Shown piece by piece: positions 5,799-13,128 of a stretch of 13,221 bases of DNA (positions are counted from its first letter, which is position 1; every line of letters starts with the position of its first letter). Source of the DNA: Flectobacillus sp049240685 (GTDB lineage Bacteria; Bacteroidota; Bacteroidia; Cytophagales; Spirosomataceae); NCBI RefSeq assembly GCF_049240685.1, contig NZ_JBMLSD010000004.1, positions 1 to 13,221 of the forward strand, written 5' to 3'. Position numbers and translations under genes: made by a program. Below the pieces are notes generated by a model. That model was not told the origin of the DNA, made no database searches, and was given only the letters and a program-made list of their open reading frames with translations.

Positions 5799-8606
5799 AT
5801 GAAAAAAGTTGTTCACCTAATTGCTACAGTTGCTTTAGGAATCTCTTTGAGCTTTGTAGGCTATGGACAAACCGATTTGAGCCAAAAACTGCCCATGGAC
5901 CCTTCGGTGCGTGTGGGCGTATTGCCCAATGGAATGAAATATTTTATCCAGAAAAATGCCGAACCTAAAAACCGTGCTCAGCTGCGTTTGATGGTAAAAG
6001 CTGGTTCGGTTCTCGAGACCGACGAGCAACAGGGCTTGGCGCACTTCATGGAGCACATGAACTTTAACGGAACCAAAAACTTCCCGAAAAACGAATTGGT
6101 CAACTTCCTTCAAAAATCAGGTGTCCGTTTTGGGGCTGACTTAAATGCTTACACAGGTTTCGACGAAACCGTGTATATGCTTCCTGTGCCAACTGACTCT
6201 ATTGAAGTGTTCAAAAAAGGTATCCAAATTCTGGAGGATTGGGCGCATAATGCCACACTCGAACCTAGCGAAATCGATAAGGAACGTGGTGTCGTATTGG
6301 AAGAATCTCGTTTGGGGAAAGGTGCTCAAGCCCGTATGCGTGACAAGTATTTCCCTTTGATTTTGAATAACTCTCAGTATGCCAAGCGTTTGCCTATCGG
6401 TAAAGATGATATTTTGAAAAACTTCAAATATGATGTTTTAAAACAATTTCATCAAGATTGGTATCGCCCCGACTTACAAGCTGTGGCGGTAGTAGGTGAT
6501 GTGGATGTGGATATGGTCGAAAAAATGATTAAAGAAAAATTCGGCGCAATTCCTGCGGTAGCTAATCCAAAACCAAGAGTAAAATATGAAATCCCATTAA
6601 CTGGCGGAACAGACGTTGCCATCGTTACAGACCCAGAACAACCCAATACGGTGATTCAGGTAATCTCGAAACAGCCAAAGAAGAAAGATGTAACTTATCA
6701 AGATCGTCGTGATGGCATCGTTCGTTCGTTGTTCAATATCATGCTTTCTTCTCGTATTCAGGAACTGACGCAAAAGGCTGATCCTCCGTTTTTGTATGGA
6801 CAAGCAGGATATAGTGGTTTCTTGAGTAACCTCGACGGTTTTAGCTCGATTGTAGTAGCCAAAGGCGATAATATCGAAGGAGGTTTGAAAGCTATTTTGG
6901 AAGAAACTGCTCGTGCCAAAAAGTTTGGTTTTAATGCAAGTGAATTTGAGCGTGCAAAAAAAATGTACATGGTAAGTCAAGAAAATGCTTTTAAAGAAAA
7001 GGATAAAACTAGCTCAGAAGATTTGGTAGATGGTTTGGTAAGTGCATTTTTAGAAGATGAAGTACTTACTTCTATTGAGTTTGGTTATGATTTTACGAAA
7101 AAGTATATCGAGACAATCAAACTTGAGGATGTAAACGCTGCTGCTAAAGCTTTGATTACTGATGACAACCGTGCAGTGGTTTTGATGGCGCCAGAAAAAG
7201 ATAAAGACAAATTGCCTTCTGCCGACAAAATCAAAGAATTGTTGAATAATACTGGTAAAGACGTATCGGCCTATGTTGACCAATCTGTACAAAAGCCATT
7301 GATTGAAAAATTACAAAAAGGAAGTAAAGTGGTTGCTACCAAGCAAATTCCAGAAATCGGTGTGACAGAATTGACTTTGGGCAATGGAGTAAAAGTAGTG
7401 GTAAAATCGACAGATTTTAAAAACGACGAAATCTTAATCAGTGGCTATAGTTTCGGTGGTTCAAACTTGTATGCTGATAAAGATGCCGATAATGCAAAGT
7501 TAGCCTCAACAATTGCCTCTATTTCGGGCGTAGGAGAGTTTAACACTATCAATTTACGCAAATTGTTGACAGGTAAAACGGTAAGAATTGCACCATATAT
7601 CGGAGCGACCACCGAAGGTATCAGTGGCTCGTCGACGCCAAAGGATTTTGAAACTGCGTTGGAGTTGATTTACAGTTATTTCATGCAGCCACGTTTGGAT
7701 GCTGAGGTAGTAAAAGGATTTTTGAGTAATCAGCGTGATGGATTATTGAGCCAACAAAAAACGTTGACACCAGAAAAAGTATATAGCGATTCATTGACTG
7801 CGGTATTGTCGAGCTATCACCCACGTAGTATGCCTATTACGGCCGAGCGTATTGAGAAAATTGATGCAAATAAAGCTTTCGCTATTTACAAAGAGCGCTT
7901 TGCTGATGCCTCAGACTTTACGTTCTTCTTTGTGGGCAATATCAACTTGAAAGAATCTCAACCTTTATTTGAAAAATATTTGGGTGCTTTACCTTCATTA
8001 AAGCGTAAAGAAGTTGCCAAAGATTTGGGTATTTATCCGCCAAAAGGTAAGGTCGAAAAAACCGTTTACAAAGGCACAGAACCAAAAGCTAGAGTAACAA
8101 TGGTATGGTCGGGACCGTTGGTGTACAACGCTGAAACTGAGAAACAAATCGAGGCACTTTCTGAAGTATTAGAAATCAAATTGATTGAAAAATTACGTGA
8201 GGAAGAAGCAGGTGTTTATGGTGTACAAGTAGGAGGTTCGGCTTCAAAAATCCCATCGGCGCGTTATAGCTTCAGAATTGGTTTTGCTTGTGCTCCTGAA
8301 AATGTAGAAAAATTGGTGGCTCGTACCTTGGCAGAAATTACAGCAGTACAAACAAAAGGTGCTGAGCAAACAGATATCGATAAATTCAAGGCTGAATCTA
8401 AACGTCAAACAGAAGTTCAGTTGCGTGAAAACGGTTTCTGGTTGGGCTATCTTCAAGGACAATATCAGTACAAAGAAGACTTGAAAGATGTATTGAAAGA
8501 AGAAACTTTGATGAAACAAGTAACGGTAGAAAGCACTAAAAAGGCAGCTAACCAATACTTAGGAAAAGATTTCATTAAAGTGATTCTTTTACCAGAGAAA
8601 AAATAA
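5799..8606 (+). CDS. Secreted M16 (insulinase/PqqL-type) zinc metallopeptidase
   Basis: This is a 935-residue zinc endopeptidase of the M16 family, acting in the periplasm or envelope. A Sec signal peptide spans about 1-23 (cut after GYG or nearby). The inverted zinc motif HXXEH is present as HFMEH (82-86), followed by NFNGTKNFP. The distal glutamate that completes the site lies in ERGVVLEES (162-170). The N-terminal active domain is followed by the usual second, inactive M16 half. The length and the motifs LPNGMKYFIQ, NAYTGFDETVY and ERGVVLEESR closely resemble E. coli PqqL (about 930 residues). PqqL is named for PQQ but no PQQ genes are present here, so cofactor synthesis should not be inferred. 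It reads as a single-gene unit between a terminator at each end. The substrate is unknown; general peptide turnover or a role with TonB uptake would be guesses. Confidence 0.95.
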   Translation: MKKVVHLIATVALGISLSFVGYGQTDLSQKLPMDPSVRVGVLPNGMKYFIQKNAEPKNRAQLRLMVKAGSVLETDEQQGLAHFMEHMNFNGTKNFPKNELVNFLQKSGVRFGADLNAYTGFDETVYMLPVPTDSIEVFKKGIQILEDWAHNATLEPSEIDKERGVVLEESRLGKGAQARMRDKYFPLILNNSQYAKRLPIGKDDILKNFKYDVLKQFHQDWYRPDLQAVAVVGDVDVDMVEKMIKEKFGAIPAVANPKPRVKYEIPLTGGTDVAIVTDPEQPNTVIQVISKQPKKKDVTYQDRRDGIVRSLFNIMLSSRIQELTQKADPPFLYGQAGYSGFLSNLDGFSSIVVAKGDNIEGGLKAILEETARAKKFGFNASEFERAKKMYMVSQENAFKEKDKTSSEDLVDGLVSAFLEDEVLTSIEFGYDFTKKYIETIKLEDVNAAAKALITDDNRAVVLMAPEKDKDKLPSADKIKELLNNTGKDVSAYVDQSVQKPLIEKLQKGSKVVATKQIPEIGVTELTLGNGVKVVVKSTDFKNDEILISGYSFGGSNLYADKDADNAKLASTIASISGVGEFNTINLRKLLTGKTVRIAPYIGATTEGISGSSTPKDFETALELIYSYFMQPRLDAEVVKGFLSNQRDGLLSQQKTLTPEKVYSDSLTAVLSSYHPRSMPITAERIEKIDANKAFAIYKERFADASDFTFFFVGNINLKESQPLFEKYLGALPSLKRKEVAKDLGIYPPKGKVEKTVYKGTEPKARVTMVWSGPLVYNAETEKQIEALSEVLEIKLIEKLREEEAGVYGVQVGGSASKIPSARYSFRIGFACAPENVEKLVARTLAEITAVQTKGAEQTDIDKFKAESKRQTEVQLRENGFWLGYLQGQYQYKEDLKDVLKEETLMKQVTVESTKKAANQYLGKDFIKVILLPEKK

Positions 8607-8634
8607 GATTAAAATAATTCTCTAAATTTTCATT

Positions 8635-8674
8635 AAAAAAGGCGTTCGGAATGAATTTTTCGAACGCCTTTTTT
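8635..8674. terminator. Two-way intrinsic terminator between convergent genes
   Basis: GGCGTTCG (8641-8648) pairs with CGAACGCC (8661-8668). Six A's precede the stem and six T's follow it, so it can end transcription from either side. It serves the M16 protease gene from the left. It is also the likely terminator for the response regulator from the right, although that gene stops about 100 bases away. AAAGTATTAG is repeated directly at 8709-8718 and 8768-8777 in the remaining gap. Confidence 0.92.
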
Positions 8675-8774
8675 GATGGAATATTTCAGAATCCTACGGT
8701 TTTAGACGTAAAGTATTAGGTCTCTACTGCAAGAAGATAATTTTTAACATAATCACTCAATTGCAGACAAAGTA

Positions 8775-9461
8775 TTAGCTCATCAACTTAAATCCTTCTC
8801 CGTGGAGATTGATGATTTGAATAGTTGGTTCTTCTTTAAAAAACTTACGCAGTTTGGTGATATAAACATCCATACTTCGAGCATTGAAATAGGTATCGTC
8901 GCCCCAAACCATCTTCAAAGCAAAGCTACGGCTTACAGGTTTGCCGATATTTTCGCAGAGTAATTTGAGCAACTCACTTTCTTTCGAAGTTAATTTTTGC
9001 TGACCTGATGCATGAAATAATAGTTGTTTTTCGGAATCAAACTCATAAGCGCCTATCACGAAAGTATTACTTTTAACCGCATTTTCAGAAGCTTGTTTTT
9101 GGCTTCTTCTCAAGATTGCTTGGATACGTGCCAAAAGCTCCTCCATCGAAAAGGGCTTGGTCATATAATCATCAGCGCCCACTTTAAAACCTTGCAAAGT
9201 ATCCTCCTTCATGGCTTTGGCCGTCAAAAATATGATAGGTGTATCTTTATCAGACATTCGTACCTCTTTTGCCAAAGTAAACCCATCTTTTTTAGGCATC
9301 ATGACATCAAAGATGCATAAATCATAATCTGTCAATACAAACTTCGAAAGCGCGTCATCACCGTCTTTGGCTAAGGTGGCTTCAAAACCTTTGATGGTAA
9401 GATATTCCTGCAAAAGCTGTCCTAAATTTGGGTCGTCTTCGGCTAATAAGATTTTATTCAT
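8775..9461 (-). CDS. OmpR-family response regulator (RprY-like)
   Basis: This 228-residue transcription factor has an N-terminal receiver and a C-terminal winged helix. Receiver residues are all in place: acidic pocket E8, D9 and D10, phosphoacceptor D52 in FDVMMPKKDG, T80 in FLTAK, and K102 in MTKPF. The DNA-binding domain covers about 125-226, with the typical LTSKESELLKLL and the recognition-helix end DVYITKLRKFF. The wording of the receiver (MMPKKDGF, TAKAMKEDTLQGF, GADDYMTKPFSMEELLARI) is very close to what I recall of Bacteroides RprY. An upstream ATG at 9506 would add 15 residues before the conserved MNKILLAEDD, so I start at 9461. The partner kinase lies upstream on the same strand but 471 bp away, unusually far for such a pair. 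Targets cannot be read from the sequence. Confidence 0.95.
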   Translation of the reverse strand: MNKILLAEDDPNLGQLLQEYLTIKGFEATLAKDGDDALSKFVLTDYDLCIFDVMMPKKDGFTLAKEVRMSDKDTPIIFLTAKAMKEDTLQGFKVGADDYMTKPFSMEELLARIQAILRRSQKQASENAVKSNTFVIGAYEFDSEKQLLFHASGQQKLTSKESELLKLLCENIGKPVSRSFALKMVWGDDTYFNARSMDVYITKLRKFFKEEPTIQIINLHGEGFKLMS

Positions 9462-9649
9462 AATGTGTAACGTTATACGTGTTGTCGGAATAGGTAAGCA
9501 TTCCAAATGTCGTAAATGTGCATGGCATTAGAGTGCAGTAGGCAAAAAGCGATAGGTATTAGGCTAAAATGTTTCATTTAGTTTATTAGAAACCCCTTTG
9601 ACTATAAGTTAGTATTCAGAATAGAATTTACGATTGTGCTTTGGGCTTT
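9462..9649. other. Non-repeat part of the kinase-regulator gap
   Basis: The 471-bp gap between kinase and regulator holds two tandem repeat units on its right side. This left part has no convincing ORF, terminator or consensus promoter. It contains the small palindrome AACGTT within TGTAACGTTATA (9466-9477) next to the regulator start. A stretch near 9535-9575 (AGTAGGC, ATTAGGC words) may be a decayed piece of the same repeat family. If the regulator is not read through from the kinase, its own promoter must lie here. Confidence 0.35.
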
Positions 9650-9768
9650 CAGGTAACGGCTTTCTGCAGTTGGCTCATGGCTGTGGTTATAAAAAAACAC
9701 TTTAACACTCTGTGCCTTGTGCCTGTTGCCTTGTGCCTAAAATAAAAACTTAAATCTTATTTTGCACT
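9650..9768 (+). repeat. Dispersed repeat, unit A (with 7-base array)
   Basis: Its right part matches unit B base for base over long runs: AACACTTTAACACTC, a block of heptamers, TGCCTAAAATA, then AAATCT-A-TTTTGCACTAAT. Four 7-base units (three TGTGCCT and one GTTGCCT) fill 9711-9738. The left part (ACGGCTTTC, TTGGCTCATGGC) matches unit C more loosely, so the left boundary is approximate. It is non-coding. Confidence 0.8.
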
Positions 9769-9932
9769 AATACTTAAGTTGGCACGCAAAATAAAATTTA
9801 ATTTTTGAGCTTACGTTTTTTCAGCTCAGGGCACTCGGCAAAAACGTATCTATCCTTACTAAAAACACTTTAACACTCTGTGCCTGTTGCCTTGTGCCTA
9901 AAATACAAAGCTCAAATCTAATTCTGCACTAA
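9769..9932 (+). repeat. Dispersed repeat, unit B (tandem to A)
   Basis: This copy follows unit A directly. It begins with a block around GCACGCAAAATAAA (9782-9795) and TTTTTGAGCTTACG, then the CAGCT..GGGCACTCGGC block, then the heptamer array (9879-9899, three units) and the tail ending GCACTAAT. It abuts the kinase stop codon (complement of 9933-9935). Unit C, on the opposite strand at 12891-13201, carries the same blocks in the same order. Within the kinase transcript it forms the first 160 bases of 3' sequence. Confidence 0.85.
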
Positions 9933-11681
9933 TTAACTTTTAGCAATGGGTAAAATAATTTCGAAAGTACTGCCTTCGCCTAGTTTGCTTTGTACACGGA
10001 TTTTACCTTTATGTTCTTCTACGATTTTTTTGACATAACTCAATCCCAGTCCAAAGCCTTTTACATCATGCAGATTGCCTGTTGGAACACGGTAGAATTT
10101 CTCAAAAATATTTTTGATAGATTCTTTTGTCATTCCAATACCTTTATCACTCACTCGAATAGCAATTCCTTCAGGAGTATCTTCTGTTTGAATAGATATC
10201 TGAGGTTTTTCGGGTGAATATTTGTTGGCGTTGTCGAGCAAGTTAAAAATTATATTGGTAAGATGCACTTCATCTGCCTCAATTTCGGGGTTGTCTGCTT
10301 TAAAATCAAAGCTCAAATCACCTTCACGAAGCTCTATTTGTGGGCTCATATTTTCCAAAACGTGCTCTATTACCTGATGGACATTAACTAAGCCTAGTTT
10401 GAGCTTTAGCTCCCCACGCTCCATTTGTGCCGTTTGTAATACCTTCTCTACCTGCGAGCCTAAGCGCTTATTTTCTTCCTTGATGATATTCAGATAGCGA
10501 CTAAACATCATTTTGCTGGCAGCTACATCGTTGTCTTGCAACATCTGAGTAGCCAACGAAATAGTCGAAATTGGTGTTTTGAACTCATGCGTCATATTGT
10601 TGATAAAATCGTTTTTGATATCGGCCAAATGCTTTTGTTTCACAATCGTATTGACAGCAATATAAAAACATCCTAACATCACCAAAATCAACATCAACGA
10701 ACTTGCATACATCACCCACATGGTACGAATAATATAGCGGTCTTGGTTCGGAAAATACAATCTCAAATAGCTCTCAGAGGCATTCAAGTCATTTGGGAAA
10801 AGGTTTACGATGTATGTGTCTTTGTCACTTTTTAAGCCATTTTCCTTGTATTTTACCGAAGAGGCATAATGTAATACTGGCGCTTCTTTGGTGCTGATTC
10901 CATACTCAAATGGCAATGAAATACCTTTATTTTTGATTTCTTGTTTCAACAATGAGTCCAACACTACAAAGTTGATTCGCTCAGTAATTTTACGTTTTTT
11001 GAAAAGAAAATCACTTAAAACCTCTTTCGCCATTTGTCCTTGCGAATCGATATCTGTATGTTCTCGTGCAATAAAATCTTTTTGAAGTGCTTTGGCTTTT
11101 TGTTCTTGTTTACGTTTTTCAGCAAGCTTTTGGGCTTTTTTGGCAGAATCTTGTTTGTATTTGGCTACGGCTGCGTGCTGATTAATTGCTTCTGCTAAAA
11201 TTTCGTCTAAACGCTTATTTTCATTAAGTCTTTTCTGAACTTCCTCCATATCCATATTTACCGACCACTCCTCATATTCGCGAACTTCGCCATTAGGAAG
11301 TATTTCTGTACTTTTCGAGACTAAGATATCGGAAGGCAAAGAGCTTTTAGCAAGCGCCTCGATTCCTGCGGGCAAATTAGGATAGGTTTTAGTGGCAACA
11401 GGTACTTTATGAGTTTCTTTAGTTTTGTGAGGTGCAGGATTGGCAATAGCGACCAACTGCTTTTGTTTTTCCTCAACCTCCATTTTTTGTTTGGCCAAAT
11501 AAAAAAACTCCTGCTGTCCCAATCGTCTTACAACTCGTTGCATCGCATCACGAACATCGCTACCAAATTGCTCATTTTTGGCACGAAGTGTAAAGCCCAA
11601 CCAGTAAAATTGGAAAATGATTAACCCCAGCGAACCAAATGCCATTAGGGCGATTATATATTGAATTTTACGTTTTGTCAT
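9933..11681 (-). CDS. Membrane sensor histidine kinase (RprX-like)
   Basis: The 582-residue kinase has TM1 at about 6-29 and TM2 at about 321-345, enclosing a large periplasmic sensor region of about 290 residues. The cytoplasmic part carries the HisKA motif FINNMTHEFKTPIS with phosphoacceptor H365. The ATPase domain follows: N box NLLDNANKYSP (480-490), G1 DKGIGM (512-517), F box FEKFYRVP (526-533) and G2 GFGLGLSYV (542-550). No HAMP or PAS domain is evident between TM2 and HisKA. The sensor region has no family I recognise, but residues about 145-205 form a lysine- and alanine-rich probable coiled coil. The architecture and pairing with an RprY-like regulator suggest RprX. ATG 11681 fits the MTKRK-TM1 start. 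It is divergent from the T9SS-like gene; its 3' end meets repeat unit B. Confidence 0.93.
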   Translation of the reverse strand: MTKRKIQYIIALMAFGSLGLIIFQFYWLGFTLRAKNEQFGSDVRDAMQRVVRRLGQQEFFYLAKQKMEVEEKQKQLVAIANPAPHKTKETHKVPVATKTYPNLPAGIEALAKSSLPSDILVSKSTEILPNGEVREYEEWSVNMDMEEVQKRLNENKRLDEILAEAINQHAAVAKYKQDSAKKAQKLAEKRKQEQKAKALQKDFIAREHTDIDSQGQMAKEVLSDFLFKKRKITERINFVVLDSLLKQEIKNKGISLPFEYGISTKEAPVLHYASSVKYKENGLKSDKDTYIVNLFPNDLNASESYLRLYFPNQDRYIIRTMWVMYASSLMLILVMLGCFYIAVNTIVKQKHLADIKNDFINNMTHEFKTPISTISLATQMLQDNDVAASKMMFSRYLNIIKEENKRLGSQVEKVLQTAQMERGELKLKLGLVNVHQVIEHVLENMSPQIELREGDLSFDFKADNPEIEADEVHLTNIIFNLLDNANKYSPEKPQISIQTEDTPEGIAIRVSDKGIGMTKESIKNIFEKFYRVPTGNLHDVKGFGLGLSYVKKIVEEHKGKIRVQSKLGEGSTFEIILPIAKS

Positions 11682-11985
11682 GCTAGTGTCAAGCCAATTA
11701 GTGCTTTGCTAATTACATCAAATTCAAGACCTTGATGCAACATTTTGTTTAAAGTGGTTTCTTTGAATCGTTCAAACGCATTGGTCGTGTGAATCAATCC
11801 AAAAGGTATATCGCAAAATTAGAAGGAATAGTATTATCATGAAGCCCTTTTAACATCTTTTAACAGAGTTCAACGCTTTGATATTGAATCGGTTCATTAT
11901 GTTTGTTCCTAATAACAAAAACGCATTTACCACTAGCGTTTGGAAACGATAATTTGTACGTTGTTCCATTAAAATTTACAAAACT
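11682..11985. other. Divergent control region, kinase / T9SS-like gene
   Basis: This 304-bp region must carry both promoters. On the minus strand TAATTTTG (complement of 11814-11821) matches the -7 consensus for the kinase but lacks a good -33 box. An inverted repeat AATTAG-TGCTTTG-CTAATT (11696-11714) sits 15 bases upstream of the kinase start and could be an operator or leader hairpin. The best promoter, facing right, is listed separately. No ORF of note is present. Confidence 0.45.
11877..11905 (+). promoter_or_regulatory. Bacteroidota-type promoter for the T9SS-like gene
   Basis: TTTG (11877-11880), a 17-base spacer, and TATGTTTG (11898-11905) match the Bacteroidota primary sigma consensus (-33 TTTG, -7 TAnnTTTG) with no mismatch. 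Transcription would start about ten bases later, giving a leader of around 70 bases before ATG 11986. Confidence 0.6.
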
Positions 11986-12873
11986 ATGAAGGTTACAGTT
12001 AAATCATTGAGCGTAGCTATTTTGTGTTTGGCAAGTGTGACATCATTTGCACAAAATAAGAGTATTTCTCAAACAGTTCAGGAGAAAGACGGAAAATTGA
12101 AAGTACATGTCGAAACAACCGAAAATGGCAAAAAGGAGGTTTTTGAGCGTAATTATAATGTGGAGGGTTTGAGTACCGAGGCCAAAGAAAAGTTGGTTTC
12201 AGATATTACAGATTCGCTTATGGCAAAAGCCGATGGCCCCAAAGCAAAAATTAAAATGAAGATTTTTGCTGATAAAGACGCTCAGAAAAAGGATGATGTT
12301 GAAATCCAATCTTTCTCATTTAGTGATGGTGATTCTCTTGCTGTGGCTCGTCCTGGTAAAAATATGAAACGTCGTATTATCATCAAAAAAGATGGTCAAA
12401 CGATTGAACGTGAGTTGAATGGTGATGAAGAAAACTTTAATTTCAACTTCGATTTTAAGGGAATGGATAAGGATATGCAGAAAAAATTCAAGGATTTTAA
12501 TACAGAGGAATGGATAGCGAAAATGCAACCACGTTTGAAAAGCTTGCAAGATGGAACTAAAAACCTTCTCCTTTTTGATGGAAATGGTACTTTTTCTGGC
12601 ATGAACGAGTCCAAAACGATTCATGGCTTGAGAGTATATCCTAATAAGCCTTTTGACGCTAAACTGAACCTTCGTTTTGATGCTCCCCAAAAAGGAAATG
12701 TGACAATTTCGGTTACTGATGTGAATGGTAAAGAAGTGGGGCATCAAGTGGTAAAAGACTTTGAAGGTGAATTTATGGGTCAAGTAGACTTGAAGAAAAA
12801 CACAAAAGGCACTTTGTTCGTTACTGTTACACAAAATGAAGATGGTACCGTTAAGCGTGTAGTGGTAGAATAA
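11986..12873 (+). CDS. Secreted protein with T9SS type A-like C-terminal domain
   Basis: The 295-residue product has a Sec signal peptide (1-22, cut after SFA, Gln first). The central part (about 24-205) is rich in Lys, Asp and Glu, is not a recognised domain, and contains a Phe/Asn-rich run, NFNFNFDF (150-157). Residues about 212-295 look like the Por secretion tail: GLRVYPN (215-220), alternating strands NVTISVTDVNGKEV (238-251), DLKKNTKGTLFVTV (268-281) and a closing VKRVVVE. This beta-sandwich directs cargo through the type IX secretion system to the cell surface. The usual PNP is PNKP here, so the tail may be a divergent version. It is transcribed away from the sensor kinase, which suggests common control or a signalling partner, but this is inference. 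The function of the body is unknown. Confidence 0.8.
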   Translation: MKVTVKSLSVAILCLASVTSFAQNKSISQTVQEKDGKLKVHVETTENGKKEVFERNYNVEGLSTEAKEKLVSDITDSLMAKADGPKAKIKMKIFADKDAQKKDDVEIQSFSFSDGDSLAVARPGKNMKRRIIIKKDGQTIERELNGDEENFNFNFDFKGMDKDMQKKFKDFNTEEWIAKMQPRLKSLQDGTKNLLLFDGNGTFSGMNESKTIHGLRVYPNKPFDAKLNLRFDAPQKGNVTISVTDVNGKEVGHQVVKDFEGEFMGQVDLKKNTKGTLFVTVTQNEDGTVKRVVVE

Positions 12874-12977
12874 AAGTATTTAATAGAATTAAGTATTGCT
12901 GCAAAATTAGATTTGCTTTGTGTGTTTTAGGGAACAGGCAACAGGCACAAGGCAAAGAGTGTTAAATGTTTTTTAGT

Positions 12978-12986
12978 AACGATGGA
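12978..12986. repeat. Target-site duplication, left copy
   Basis: AACGATGGA here is repeated exactly at 13120-13128 on the other side of the 133-bp insertion. The uninterrupted unit B has a single related sequence at this point, as expected for a 9-bp duplication made on insertion. Confidence 0.85.
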
Positions 12987-13119
12987 CTGATTACTGGACA
13001 AAATTGAATTTACTAGTTCAAGACTTAGTCTTGGACTCATTTTTTTAACAGTTTTAAACTGTTTTTAAACATTCATTGAAAAAGTCTAAATACCTTTTCT
13101 CTTTTTGTCCAGTAATTAG
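12987..13119. mobile_element. 133-bp MITE-like element with 17-bp terminal inverted repeats
   Basis: The ends are CTGATTACTGGACAAAA (12987-13003) and TTTTGTCCAGTAATTAG (13103-13119), inverted repeats with one mismatch in 17. Perfect 9-bp direct repeats flank them. The inside is too short to code for a transposase and holds the REP-like palindromes. It is therefore a non-autonomous element presumably moved by a transposase elsewhere in the genome. The partial transposase at the left of the window cannot be linked to it, because that element's ends are not visible. Confidence 0.88.
13010..13062 (+). repeat. REP-like palindromic repeat, copy 2 (inside the MITE)
   Basis: This is the inverted counterpart of 5500-5553. 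It contains a 21-base near-palindrome (13016-13036) followed by TCATTTTTTT, then ACAGTTTTAAACTGT (13048-13062). Read on this strand, the first hairpin keeps a T-G pair and runs into a T-tract, so it could also act as a rightward terminator. Confidence 0.72.
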
Positions 13120-13128
13120 AACGATGGA
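13120..13128. repeat. Target-site duplication, right copy
   Basis: AACGATGGA, identical to 12978-12986, directly follows the right terminal inverted repeat of the 133-bp element. Confidence 0.85.

Noticed and set aside
6597..6980. 127-codon ORF antisense to the M16 protease
   Set aside because: It lies wholly inside a well-supported protease gene and shows no motif; likewise the other antisense ORFs in that gene and in uvrA.
5799..8606. PQQ biosynthesis role for the M16 protease
   Set aside because: The resemblance is to E. coli PqqL, which is not tied to cofactor synthesis, and no pqq genes are seen in the window.
9462..9506. 15-residue extension of the response regulator
   Set aside because: The receiver domain begins at MNKILLAEDD; the extra residues precede the conserved first strand and have no family support.
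9711..9738. CRISPR-like short repeats
   Set aside because: The units are 7 bases and contiguous without spacers, so this is a short tandem repeat and not a CRISPR array.
12316..12834. 172-codon ORF antisense to the T9SS-like gene
   Set aside because: It is long, but rich in Phe, His and Ile in the manner of an antisense shadow of Lys/Asp-rich coding sequence; the sense gene has a signal peptide and a recognisable C-terminal domain.
12987..13119. Linking the 133-bp element to the partial transposase at 1-843
   Set aside because: The ends of that transposase's element are not visible here, and no copy of the 17-bp end was found near 844-1020.
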